Below are positions 21,954 to 32,344 of a DNA stretch of 64,000 bases, piece by piece. This stretch comes from Megalopta genalis (taxonomy: Eukaryota; Arthropoda; Insecta; Hymenoptera; Halictidae). The stretch spans positions 31,652,689-31,716,688 of the forward strand of contig NC_135017.1 of assembly GCF_051020955.1 (NCBI RefSeq), read 5' to 3'. Numbering within the stretch: the first letter of the stretch is position 1; every line of letters starts with the position of its first letter. The position numbers and the translations under genes are program-made. The notes under the pieces were generated by a model. The model was given only the letters and a program-made list of their open reading frames with translations. It ran no database searches and was not told the origin of the DNA.

Positions 21954-22514
21954 TTGGGTTGGCAACTAAGTAATTGTCGATTTGTTCAATGAAATAAAAA
22001 ATTTTTTTTTACTTGGAATAAAGTTTAATCTGTAATGTATTTTTCATTTTGTTCGATGACCTTTTGCCATCTCTCTGACAACTTGAAAATTCCACGCTCG
22101 TAGAAAGTCTGATCCTTTTCGGCCAAAAACTGAGTTAAGTGAGATTTTACAGCGTCATCACCACGAAGGGAGTTGTCCAGGGATCGAAATAAGTGGTAAT
22201 CCGATGGCGCGAGATCAGGGCTATATGGTGGGTGTAACATCAATTCCCAACCAATATCCATCAATTTTTGCCGAGTGGACAAAGACGTGTGCGGCCTAGC
22301 ATTGTCCTGGTGGAAAATGACACCTTTACGATTGACCAATTCTGGTCGCTTTTCCTTGACCGCTGCATTCAATTTGTCCAATTGCTAACATTCACGGATA
22401 ATAAAAAATAACATAATAATAATAATTTTATAATATAACATTTACGGATATCATAAAAATGGGAGTGAGAGACATCTATAACTGAAATCGGCAATTACTT
22501 AGTTGCCAACCCAA
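21954..22514 (-). mobile_element. Mariner copy A (internally deleted), TTGGGTTGGCAAC ends
   Basis: Terminal repeats TTGGGTTGGCAACTAAGTAA are present at both ends, with TA on both sides (21952-21953 and 22515-22516). At about 560 bp it keeps the 5' leader and the C-terminal third of the transposase. It shares a 16-17-base deletion near 22155 with copy C (33727-34272) that copies B and D lack, so A and C are sister copies. It forms the left half of the compound unit 21954-23563. Confidence 0.9.
22025..22390 (-). pseudogene. Mariner transposase C-terminal fragment (copy A)
   Basis: The frame reads LDKLNAAVKEKRPELV, then the second catalytic aspartate in HQDNARPHTS, then SPDLAPSDYHLF with the third aspartate, then the usual C-terminal ERWQKVIEQNEKYI. 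It belongs to the D,D34D mariner group and looks closest to the mellifera-type subfamily by eye. The N-terminal two thirds are missing. A small deletion after the RSLDNSLRG stretch removed the KTF segment found in copies B and D. Confidence 0.9.
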
Positions 22515-23164
22515 TAGAATTTCAAAATATCGTTCTGGTACCTAAAAATATTGTTCTGGTACCTAGCCAAATTCATACTAATTAAGGAACAAGCAGAATG
22601 GCCGGAATCATAGACTCCGCGAGGCGGTCTTTTTTAAAAGCGACTATGAGAGTATGCAGTGCCTCTAATTTTAACTTTTTTTGTTCCTAAAAATGTTAAT
22701 ACGTTGTTGAAACACGTACAAATAAACCTGGTCAATTTGACTGCAAAAGGTATAATAGTTTCTTTGCAAAGAATTCCATGACAGAATTAAAAACACACGT
22801 GGCGCACACTAAAACACTCCCTCAAGCGCCAATTTTCGGATATAGCACGTCCACGCTCTAGTGTTACATACACTAGTTACATCCGGTTAAGCGTGTCGCG
22901 TGTGTTACAATCCTCCATTCGGTTCCAACGAACCGCGTTCGTTTCAATCAACACGTATACATAGAATTAAAGAAGCAATCTTCGAACAAACGCGATACCC
23001 TAACGTAGCGGGGAAACAAGAACGCACCGGGGCGTTCGAATGTTGCACAGAGAGAAAAAAAAGAAAGGGAACGCAACGTACAAAAGCAAGCGCAAAGCTC
23101 AACACGTTCGGCGCACCTAGTTTTGAAGCGAAGTTACTTCGCTGCGCGAACGGGAACACGTCGT
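22515..23164. repeat. 650-bp segment inside the compound mariner; inverted copy at 33076-33726
   Basis: This non-mariner DNA lies between mariners A and B. It is nearly identical, in reverse orientation, to the sequence beside mariner C. It contains a 17-bp palindrome (AGCGAAGTTACTTCGCT, 23127-23143) and the GC-rich phrase GGCGCACACTAAAACACTCC. Short frames occur on both strands (22900-23166 +, 22944-23213 -), but no domain is recognised. A purine run next to TGTTCTAGTG in the inverted copy could be read as an LTR boundary, though no partner LTR was found. Confidence 0.8.
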
Positions 23165-23168
23165 GAGT

Positions 23169-23406
23169 TAAGTGAGATTTTACAGCGGTCATCATCATTA
23201 AAAGTTTTACCACGAAGGGAGTTGTCTAGGGATCGAAATAAGTGGCTATATGGTGGGTGTAACATCAATTCCCAACCAATATCTATCAATTTTTGCCGAG
23301 TGGACAAAGACGTGTGCGGCCTAGCATTGTCCTGGTGGAGAATGACACCTTTACGATTCACCAATTCTGGTCGCTTTTCCTTGACCGCTGCATTCAATTT
23401 GTCCAG
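23169..23406 (-). pseudogene. Mariner transposase C-terminal fragment (copy B)
   Basis: Same family as copy A. HQDNARPHTS is intact, but an in-frame 27-base loss converts SPDLAPSDYHLF to SHLF and so removes the third catalytic aspartate. The KTF segment missing in copy A is present. The 3' part is lost at the junction with the 650-bp segment. Confidence 0.85.
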
Positions 23407-23437
23407 TTGCTAACATTCACGGATAATAAAAAATAAC

Positions 23438-23475
<38 letters not shown>
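23438..23475. repeat. (ATA)n expansion in mariner B leader
   Basis: About 12 ATA/AAT units, against 3-6 in copies A, C and D at the same position. Confidence 0.9.
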
Positions 23476-23565
23476 TTTATAATATAACATTTACGGATAT
23501 CATAAAAATGGGAGTGAGAGACATCTAAAACTGAAATCGGCAATTACTTAGTTGCCAACCCAATA

Positions 23566-24211
23566 GATCGTGCTCTTTAATATTTAGAGCAACAAGACGA
23601 TATAGCGACAGAAGATTGAACGATTATAAAGAAATTGTGTAACAAATCAGTTACGAAGGCAAAACTAACAAAAGAAAAAGTAATGTAATAAAAAGTAGCA
23701 TTACGTGTATATCATAAAATAAAAAAATAGTAAAGAATGCGTATATATTTTTTCTAACAGAATGATAATTGATGATAATTTTACAATATCTTCATTTTAT
23801 ATTATTTTCATGATTACATATTTCTTCTACTATACTTTTCAATTTTAGTGAGCACTGAAAGGGTTAATGTAAAATAGATAAGCGTACACATGATGCTATT
23901 GGTAATTAAATTGAAGCAAACTATAGAAAGATGTGGAAATATTTGAGGGATTAACCAGTTTGCCGTTGCATTCTCTTGGTAAAGTTTATGTGTAATTGTT
24001 GTAATATTATACAAAATTAAGTTGCAGGGCTGGGGAAAAATAGATTTTTGAAATAGCAAATAGAATATAAGTATTTTTATCTTCTCATGTAATACAGAAT
24101 TTGGCGAATAAACTTTTTTTGTAATAGTGGTTACATGTAGCTATTACGAAGTTAAATTTATTTGAAACGCTATTTCCATATGTAACTGCTATTTCAAAAA
24201 TGTTTATTAGC
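23566..24211 (+). repeat. Repeated segment, occupied copy, right part
   Basis: Resumes the match to 11091-11737 directly after the compound mariner. Differences are few (small indels near 23760 and 24005). Confidence 0.85.
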
Positions 24212-24290
24212 AAAATTCTGTACTACTTGAGAAGATACAAATATTTATAACCTTTTTACTATTTCAAAAATCCATTTTTCCCCAGCCCTC
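24025..24290. mobile_element. hAT-type MITE, intact
   Basis: The ends CAGGGCTGGGG and CCCCAGCCCTC are inverted, with arms of about 75 bp. A perfect 8-bp duplication TTAAGTTG borders it (24017-24024 and 24291-24298). CAGGG ends and 8-bp duplications are characteristic of hAT transposons. It is 266 bp and non-coding. The left part recurs truncated at 11547-11737. Confidence 0.88.
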
Positions 24291-24299
24291 TTAAGTTGT

Positions 24300-25135
24300 A
24301 ATGAAATGACTGCTTTAATTTCTCTAATTTTATTACTGATACTTACTTATTTTCTTAACATAACCAATTAGTTGTTTTTTTTTTACGAGAACACTGGTCG
24401 TAACGCAAAATGTTGTCATTTCTTCGTGACGAGTACACTTGTCCAAAACAGGGTACATTGTCTCGAAGCAACAATGGAAACCAATTTGGAAGTCGACACC
24501 GCGAAAGGAAGTTTAAATACAAAATTTCAATGGTCTCTTTCGTTTTCTGTTTGAGTATTAATAATCTCGAATCTAGCCGGATTTTGCAGCGTTCGCGTTC
24601 GCCAGATACGATAGAGTAATAGCCGGATAAATAATGGGAGCCGATGAAGTATGTAATATTTCTGGGAACGAGGATGGGGTTCCGTCGTCGGTTGAAATGG
24701 CTACGATTTCACGACACGTTTCAAGCTACGAAAATGCAATTCCGCTGTTGCACGACGACGCGCTGAATCTGAATCGCTATTTCGATCCTATTCAACCGGG
24801 AATGATAAATAGGAACCCGTTGAAATAGGGAAAGTGCCAATTTAAAATCGCGTTTCCAGGCCAGAATAAAGCGTAGGCCGCGCCCTTTGTGCGGTCTTTC
24901 GCGCGGAAGATTGCGCGCAATTGAACGCGTTGCGGCTTTCATTCATCCATAACTTTCGTTCTGTGAAATTTTTCGAAATGCCATTCTTCGCTCTCTTCGA
25001 TGTTTGGAGAAGACCGCGGGTACGAACTTTCGCGGACGGTTCGTTCTCGCTTAAAAACGACAAATTAGCTTCCGCGGGTAGGTCTATGGTAAAAGTTAGG
25101 AAAATTTTCTAAGTTACGCATTCAGGCCGTGGAAT
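24300..25135. other. GC-richer unassigned region
   Basis: Composition is closer to coding DNA, and frames of 60-73 codons overlap on both strands (for example 24634-24828 + and 24842-25063 -). None has a recognisable domain, and no consistent exon could be picked. It is a candidate for a conserved non-coding element or for exons of an unknown gene. Confidence 0.25.
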
Positions 25136-25139
25136 TTCT

Positions 25140-25419
25140 TGGACGAAAATTCTGACGTAGTCTTGCAACCACGGGAATGAACACGTAACATAATAATTCT
25201 TCGCGTGGCTTCCATTCACTTTTCCTGTACCATCTAAATTTTATTTGTGAAACATATCACTTTACCGACGTTGTTCCACGTTCTTTTTTACTAAGCGCAT
25301 CTTATAACTTAATGAGAAATGCTGTTGAACATTATTTTACAATGTCCAAGGAACAGAAACGGGATCAAGTTCGATGTACGGATCAAGTTCAAAACATCTT
25401 TTGAAACTCAACAACTTTT
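25140..25419. other. AT-rich DNA, nothing recognised
   Basis: No feature supported. Confidence 0.35.
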
Positions 25420-25750
25420 TTTTAAAAATTGCATTAAATTTTATAATTTAATAGAAAAATATAAATATAACTTGATCTTTTTTAGATAATAGAGAAACTA
25501 GTATACTAAACAATTACTGAAATGCTTGTTTTTTCAATTTTGCTATTACTTGAAATGACAAAACAAAATAAAAAATTTTCGTTCTGTAACTTTTAAAATT
25601 TTATCGAAATCGGTTGATATCGGTTGATCAAATTAAAGATAGAAAAATCGTAGTTTTGTCACGATTCTGACCAAAAACCGTGAGGAAACTAAACTTTTTG
25701 AAATCTTTTACGCCCCTTGCGTACTCTATAGATTTCTTGTGCAGTATCTA
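25420..25750. mobile_element. Fragment of the TATTCGAAYRCCTTTTAAAA family
   Basis: It shares blocks such as CTAGTATACTAAACAATTACT and TTTTGCTATTACTTGRAATG with 26886-27525. Neither end is preserved. Confidence 0.45.
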
Positions 25751-26880
25751 CAGTAAAAGTTAAAAACATATGTAGATCTGACAATGAACTACGCTGCACC
25801 TATTTTCTGTGACGTGGTTCCTTAGTGTCGATCTGTTCGGAATCTTCATTTTCCAATGAAACTGAATTACATCTGGTAAAAATGAAGTAAACAGAATGAC
25901 ATCAGATTATTATTAAAATCGTGATTTTCTTTCTCCTTCCTCATGATATATAATTCGTGAAAATAAGATGTCCGATTTAATCTAAAACGAAAGAAGAACG
26001 GAACAGACGTTATGTTAACAGAACTCGAACTAGTCATGACAAATTAATAGATCGTTACGTATGATAATCTTTTCACCATGATGTTCTTGGCCCTTTTCTC
26101 AGAGTCGTGTGCACGAGGAGTTTCCCAAGTTCGAGTGTTTTATGTTCAAGTCTCTTATTAAGAATGCAGAACACACGTAAGAACGCACGTAAACAAGAGT
26201 TCGAAGGAACTAGACAGTGAGTGCACATACTCCGCCAGAATTTTTAAACGGATTTTGGTAGCATGACGGCAGCCTCTACCCAAAGCAATAGAGAGGATTC
26301 AATCCATTCCGAAATTTAAATAACAACGAAACAATTTTTAGATATCTAGAGATTTGAACATGTAATCCTCAGAGATTAAAAATTTTTTTTTATTGTTTTT
26401 TAACTCTAGGAACGGGTTGAATCCACTCCATTGTTTTGTGAAGGGGCGGCAACCCCTCTCCGCTGAAAAATATAGTCCAGATCAACTGTGATTACCTTTT
26501 TTGACTAATATTAAATTAATGACTGTTGCGAACAGCCACGTAAACGGGAGTTTATGTTTAAATTGAATTTAAGTTGAGATTGTAAGAAATCTCGTAGACG
26601 AGTGATTTAAAAAAAGAAACACATTTCTTTTAGTATTTATACTTAGTAGTACTAATAGTATTTATATTTATACTTAAATATCTTGTAAACTAATAATTTT
26701 TTGACATGTAAAGTCCAATATTTTTTTATTCGGAACGATGGACTGAACCGATAAACACATTCAAAATTATATGATTGAAATATGATTGTTGACAAATTAA
26801 AGTTCACCCTTATTTGCCCTGTACGCGTTCACTTACAGAAAAATGAATTATGTCATCTTGTAGCTCCATTGAAACCATTT
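25751..26880. other. AT-rich DNA, nothing recognised
   Basis: No gene was recognised. Two phrases (GGCAGCCTCTACC near 26270 and GGCGGCAACCCCTCTCC near 26446) with inverted AT-rich surroundings may mark a decayed inverted-repeat element. Confidence 0.3.
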
Positions 26881-26885
26881 ATGTA

Positions 26886-27525
26886 TAGCGCCTCCCATTA
26901 ATATTCGGACACTTTTTAAAACGTAATAATTTTTTTAAAACTAGAATAGACGATTATTTGACTAGTATACTAAACAATAACTAAACTAGTTTGTTACAAT
27001 TTTGCTACTACTTGGAATGACAAAACGAAATAAAAGACTCTCATTTTTTAACTTTTTTATCGAAGCCTACATCGAAAATGTAAAAAATGCGTTTTATAGT
27101 TCTCGGTAAGTTATATGCATGCTGAAAATTTCATTGAAATCGGTTAACGCAAAGTTACACACACTTATTGGTCAAAAGTGTCAAAAATCGGATAAAACTG
27201 CGACTTTTGCGACCTTTAATTGTTTACTGTTCATACAAAGGTCAATCGATTTCGATGAAATTTTTAACATGCATATAACTTACTAAGATCTACAAAACAC
27301 ATTCTTTTAATTTTCGTTGTAGGCTCAGATAAAAAAGTTAAAAACGAGAGTTTTTTTATTTTCTTTTGTCATTCTAAGCAATAGCAAAATTTTAAAAAAG
27401 CATTCTAGTTGTGGTCTAATAGACTGATCGCGCTATCATCTAAAGAAATTTAAATCGTTTAGTCCACTTCTAAAAAAGTTATTGCGTTTTGGAAAGTGTC
27501 CGAATATTGACCGGAGTCACTGCAG
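26886..27525. mobile_element. Long-TIR element (AATATTCGGACACTTT ends)
   Basis: TTAATATTCGGACACTTTTT at the left is matched by the inverse at the right (AAAGTGTCCGAATATTGACC). The arms continue inward for over 250 bases (CTAGTATACTAAACAATAACT / TGGTCTAATAGACTGATC, and GTAAGTTATATGCATGCTGA / CATGCATATAACTTAC). It is fold-back in structure with no coding capacity. Related fragments lie at 25420, 34970, 39288, 40745 and 58250. Confidence 0.65.
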
Positions 27526-27552
27526 TTATTACGGACAGATACTCGCGAAATA

Positions 27553-27719
27553 TAGTAAATTCTCCCTAATTGACGCTGAAATTGTATACAAAAATGGACA
27601 ATTTGGGAAGAGAAGATATAATTATTCGAGTCTAGCGACTCATTTTTATAGTTACCGATTGTCAACAACTATAAAAACGAGCTGCAAGGCTCGAATAATC
27701 TTATCTGAAGAATTTACTG
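27553..27719. mobile_element. CAGTAAATTCTCC hairpin MITE, copy d (right arm shortened)
   Basis: The left arm and stem are intact (TAAATTCTCCCTAATTGACG, ATTATTCGAGTCTAGCGACT). On the right the CTCTTCCCAAATTGTCC part is missing, and the element jumps to GAATTTACTG. Confidence 0.8.
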
Positions 27720-28179
27720 AAACTATTGTTTGAACGAAATACTGAAAAACTATAGAAAAACCCAGTCAATAATCGAAAACCTAATCTAAACAGCAATAAC
27801 TTTCAATTACACCGTTTTTTGTAACTGTTTACAGAAATAAAATTATTCAAGACATTTATTAAAATTTTAAACGTTTTGGTTATTTATTGAAAATAAATAC
27901 TTCATTAATTATATATTTATTTAATATAATAATGTCAATCTTCCTCCTTTCCGTTTGCCAAATAAATGTTACAATTTTGATATAATTGAAATGTATAATT
28001 AATTTATGATTGATTACATCAATATTCAGTTTCAACGATGACAATACAGAAGTCACATCAATCGAAAAAGTGTTTTAAGCTATTGAAATGTTACTAAAAT
28101 AACGAAATACAATATTTTCCTTTTTCACACGACGACGTTAAAAATTGTTCGAAACTATACATTTTTATAAATTAATTTT
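27720..28179. other. AT-rich DNA, nothing recognised
   Basis: No feature supported. Confidence 0.35.
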
Positions 28180-29015
28180 ATTTAAGTCAAATATCTTTGA
28201 AACCGTCGATGATACTAAAAAATGTTTCAAACGAAATTTGAATGGTCTTAGAGGCCACGTAATCTGATGTTAATAACATTTTCCTAGGTAAACCCATCGA
28301 TGACACATGAAGGTCAATTTTATTTTTTTTAATCGCGAATTATATATTTTTTGTTATACTAGTTGACTCAACTTGTTATTCTCTTCATAAAAGTGCTAAG
28401 GCATTTATTGCGAAAAATCAAAATAAAAAAAATTAAAATAATGCGTAACATTTGCACTCGCCTATCTAAAGTTGGTGTTCAAAAATACGACCTTCAGCCT
28501 GAATGCAAAGATTTACTCGGTTTCTAAAAGATGTATCAATATCTTCTAGCATTTCCGTAGAAATTTCTTGATCTATACTCAGAATCATTTGTTTGAATCA
28601 CCTGAAGTTGTGCAATTTTGTACATAAACTTTATTTTTTAAATATCTCTAATAGGAAAAAATCTAAAAGCGTTAGAACTGGTGATATTGGTGCAAATTCA
28701 GTACGCCCACCTCGTCCAATCCAACGATTTAGAAACATGTTATTCAACATAGCTCCAATTCCACGATCATATTGAACGGGAGATCCGTCCTGTTGAAACC
28801 GTATACGCGATTTCATTAGGATTAGAAAAGTATAGCATGCCATTTAAAAAAATGAACGTAATCCAAAAATCTACAAATTTCCTTCACCTATGAAAAAATT
28901 ACAACCGTCATATTACGACCCTCTTTAAATCGAACAACTTTCGTTGTTAAAGTCTGACTGCATTTCAAAAACTATCTGAGGTACTCAAGGTGATCGAAGT
29001 TATTTACACACCCTG
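28180..29015 (-). mobile_element. DD41D-type mariner-like element, partial
   Basis: The right end (minus-strand start) reads TACAGGGTGTGTAAATAACT from 29017 inward. The left part carries the GTCAAATATCTT subterminal block also seen at 4215-4315. The interior holds transposase codons on the minus strand. It is shorter than a complete element (about 1.3 kb). Confidence 0.6.
28450..28850 (-). pseudogene. DD41D mariner-like transposase, C-terminal half
   Basis: The segment RIRFQQDGSPVQYDR carries the second catalytic aspartate. NRWIGRGGRTEF and LTLLDFFL follow, the last with the third aspartate. By my count 41 residues lie between the two aspartates. Past a frame disruption near 28630 the sequence continues through degraded codons to RIFEHQL near 28460-28490, which resembles the end of this protein family. 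The N-terminal half and first aspartate are missing. It is a different subfamily from the transposase at 7001-7960 (NRWIGRGG versus NGDVNW). Confidence 0.72.
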
Positions 29016-29029
29016 TATATGTACTTCAA

Positions 29030-29284
29030 TTTTGTTCATTATCCCGATTGATGGAACAGTTGACATCCGTTTTTCAAATCGAGACAATGGAAAAATTGAA
29101 GTACACAATATGAAACAGTACGTTTCTGCTTAACAATACCCATGTTCGAGTAAATATTACATTTTTGCAGAATTATTGCATCCGCTCTCGCATACTCTAT
29201 CTACTTTTTATTGTATTATTTGTGCTACTGTTTCATAAAAGAGTAACGATTGTGGCGGTATTTCATAATAGGTACTTTTACATT
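29030..29284. mobile_element. Second copy of the ATTATGAAACAC fold-back element, partial
   Basis: Its order of phrases matches 640-1003 (GGAACAGTTGACATCCG inverted; TGAAACAGTACG; CGCATACTCTATCTA; ATTTCATAATAGGTAC). Confidence 0.5.
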
Positions 29285-29313
29285 ATAGCTTACTATGGAT
29301 TGGACTGATTATA

Positions 29314-30100
29314 CACTCATACACGAAAGTATTCGAATATTGGTATAACTTTGACTTCTACGCCATACATTTAAATAAACATGCATTAAAAGGTATTTTA
29401 CGGTATATTAAAGCAGCGTATATAAATGTCAAAGTACAAAACACTTTCGATTTACTATAAAATGTTGTGTACACAATTAAAAGAATATGAAAAAGCATCG
29501 AATTTTCGGGCCACGTAACTATTTGAACGCCTTATAAAATTAAGTTGGAATGTTATAAAAATACATTCTTTTTTAAATTTATATTACCAATTTTTTACCT
29601 ATATTGCATAATAATATGTTTCAAGAAGTTTGACATTTTTTAAATTATTATTTATTTATGATCGATATCATTTTATATCCTTATTTTACACTATTTTATG
29701 ACTTTTTTATATTATGTATTTTTTTTGTTGCAACATGTTTGACCGAATTCACTTTATGGAAATGGACAGTCACGTACAAGACACGCGTAAATATAATTAT
29801 CCTAATTTTTAAATGCATTGGAATGCATTTTTGGTCGATTGTTCTCATGTTACATCAACATTAAGGCTAAATGGACCAAAAATGCATTCTAATTTCACAA
29901 ATTTCTTCAAATCCATAATATCCATAAAGTGGATTCGGTCAAAAATAAGGATAATTCGTATAAAATAGGGATATAAGACGACATCGATCATAAATAAATA
30001 ATAATTTTCAAAATGTCAAACTTCTCGAAACGTATTGTTAAACAATAGAGGTATAAAACTGGTAATGAAAATTTTTGAAAAATTTTGTACGAATTTTATA
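29314..30100. mobile_element. TACACTCA-end element, copy 2, with internal inverted arms
   Basis: It begins CACTCATACACGAAAGTATT after TA. Its left 450 bases match 20370-20886 in reverse. The block 29870-30095 matches that same sequence in direct orientation (for example GATCATAAATAAATAATAAT), so the element folds back on itself. The far end is not recognisable. Confidence 0.55.
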
Positions 30101-30758
30101 CTACGTATTTTGACAGTAGAGAATTCTGATATACCTAGGATCAAGATTCTACCGTAGTCACAATATCATTTCGGTTTTTCATAAGAATTTTCGTATGGCC
30201 TGTCACGTAACAGTTATTAACAGTTATTTTCGGAACGGTTCCAACCCTTGGTTTTGACAGATGAAAGCACATTTGGAGCATAACTCAGAGCGAAAGAAGG
30301 TAGATCTAGCTTTAAAGAGATTGGAAGGCAGTGCTTTAGAGAACGGTCGAGCTGCGCCAGTAAAAACATTGTTTCCGCCCACAAAGCTTGCGGGCTTGAG
30401 CCAAAGACGAAACATTGTAGTTCTCTTTTTGTTTACCTTTCTATCGGCAAGAATGTGCTAAATAGAACGAACGGGAACACAAAGACTAAGAACGAATTAG
30501 GACAGACTTTCTTTTCCCTGGGTGAATTGTCTTCAGAAGAGCCGCTCGCACACCCTCGAAAAGGCAAAAACACGTTCTGTAAATGTCGCGGGATTTAGGT
30601 ATACATACATACATACTACGTACACTAATGTCTCCTCTTGTATAATCAACCGATGTACGCGGTACACAATAGTAACTTCTTTGTCGTTCTTAAACTTGTT
30701 TACTCGAATTCTCGTTTCGCTGACGAATTCGCAAGAAGTCGAACCAAGCAGTTATTTA
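30101..30758. other. Unassigned, partly GC-richer
   Basis: A 66-codon frame at 30261-30461 (+) and overlapping frames on the other strand show no domain I recognise. Confidence 0.3.
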
Positions 30759-30762
30759 TTAA

Positions 30763-30933
30763 CCCCTTCGTTGGTATGGACGAGATAGCTCGCGTTGCAT
30801 TGTTATTTGCGAGGTGGTATCGACAAGACATCTCGCACTATATAATCGTTCATGCCGAAATATCTCGTCCATACAATCTCGTTAATCATTTTATAAAGCG
30901 ATAAATATCTCGTCCACCACGCCAATGAAAAAC
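30763..30933. mobile_element. TTAA-flanked MITE with internal CGAGAT motifs
   Basis: CCCCTTCGTTGGTATGGACG follows TTAA (30759-30762), and the inverse-like GTCCACCACGCCAATGAAAAAC precedes TTAA (30934-30937), less the last two bases. The motif ATCTCGTCCATAC or its inverse occurs four times within, and related ATGTCTCGTTCAC sequence continues to about 31045. Confidence 0.5.
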
Positions 30934-30937
30934 TTAA

Positions 30938-31434
30938 TGCAGAAACAGAAATTTCATACGTGTGTCGTAAATTGTGAAATATGATATCCGCGACATCTCA
31001 TGAGGAACATTGCGCGATGAGATGTCTCGTTCACATCGTCGCATGAACGAATTTGCTAAGCCAGAAATCTCGTGCAAGCCAACGGAAGAGTTAAACTTTA
31101 GTGCGAGCAATAAACGATACAAACGTTACGTTATTTTCGCAAAAAATAGATACCAAGGGAATAACAATAAGAACGTGTCGCTTGAAATTACAGGAGAGAC
31201 CCTCTTATCCGAAGGTTAATTTTTGGAATATTCTGATACCGAAACAATCTATTAATTAAAAATTTCATTCAACTTTTCTACTAGAGGACAATGTATCATA
31301 TAAAATGATTAGATAATAGAACATTTGGCTAGCAGAATATTGTAAAAACAAATGTTCGGATGAGGGAGTCTCTATTACAATAGAGATATATTAGAATTAC
31401 AACAATTACAACATATTAGAATTATAGTAAAATC
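30938..31434. other. Unassigned
   Basis: Frames of 62-69 codons on both strands, none recognisable. Confidence 0.3.
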
Positions 31435-31629
31435 TTCTTAATTGACCATCAACTTGTTCACAAAACTGGACAATTTGCGAAGAGGAGATACGATTATTCG
31501 AGCCTTGTGGCTCGTTTTTATAGTTACCGATTGTCAACAACTATAAAAACGAGCCGCAAGACTCGAATAATCGTTTCTCCTCTTCCCACTTTTCTGTAGA
31601 AGCTGAAGGACAGTTGGGGAGAATAAATG
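31435..31629. mobile_element. CAGTAAATTCTCC hairpin MITE, copy e
   Basis: The central hairpin is the best preserved of the family. TACGATTATTCGAGCCTTGT and GCTCGTTTTTATAGTT pair with AACTATAAAAACGAGC and ACTCGAATAATCG. The outer ends are partly decayed. Confidence 0.82.
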
Positions 31630-31795
31630 CATATTAATATTATTATGAATGCATAAAATTCGTTGTCTAGTTATAGGATTTTCGTTTTTATCGGAAAAGA
31701 ATCACGAAATCAAATTCAACAGGTTCAAAGAAATAATGCAATTTAAAATGCTATCGTGTAGAATTCATGATTACAACTTTATATACAGGGTGTCC

Positions 31796-32229
31796 CAGGT
31801 TTCAATGTTCAAACATTGTCAGTATATTCTATGGCACAAAGTAAGAAAAAAATGTTATGTAAGCATAGGTCACATAGAGCTTTATTAAGAAGTTATAACA
31901 AAAATTCAGAATAGGAATAGTAATCAACTAAAAAAAAAATTAAAAAATAAAAAATCTTCGATCAATGTCAATCATGTATTGCCAACAACGGTTATTAATA
32001 CATTTCGAAATGTATTAATAAACACAGCTTACATAAACACACGGCATGTGCTGATCTATTCAAGCCAATGCTCGCAGTAACAGCAAGTTGATTACTATTC
32101 CTATTCTGAATTTTTGTTATAACTTCTTAATAAAGCTCTATATGGCCTATGTTTACATAACATATTTTTCTTACTTTGTGCCATAGAATACACTAACAAA
32201 GTTTGAACATTAAAACCTGGGACACCCTG
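31796..32229. mobile_element. MITE with 140-bp inverted arms and CAGGGTGTCCCAGG ends
   Basis: CAGGGTGTCCCAGGTTTCAA at the left and its inverse (CCTGGGACACCCTG) at the right, with TA on both sides (31794-31795 and 32230-32231). The arms are closely matched to about 31925 and 32095. In the loop is a perfect 30-bp palindrome centred on TTTCGAAA (31992-32021). It is non-coding; the frames 31649-31888 and 32101-32298 are arm translations. Confidence 0.9.
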
Positions 32230-32344
32230 TATACAACACAGACGTAATTTCGCATTTGTGTTAATAATTCCGTGCAAATTATAAAACATTAGACACATTC
32301 TATGAAATTGTTCGAAAGATTTTTTTGAATAGTTAATTATTTTT

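Larger units (their letters stand above)
23165..23563 (-). mobile_element. Mariner copy B, 3' end lost
   Basis: Only the right terminal repeat (GTTGCCAACCCAA, ending 23563) survives. TA follows (23564-23565). The left side breaks at 23165 within the transposase, so about 170 bases including the other terminal repeat are gone. Its leader holds an expanded ATA tract. Confidence 0.88.

Noticed and set aside
22515..23164. LTR of a gypsy or BEL retrotransposon
   Set aside because: A purine stretch followed by TGTTCTAGTG in the inverted copy suggested an LTR start, but no second LTR, primer-binding site or retroviral-type domain was found. The two copies are explained by duplication with the mariner.
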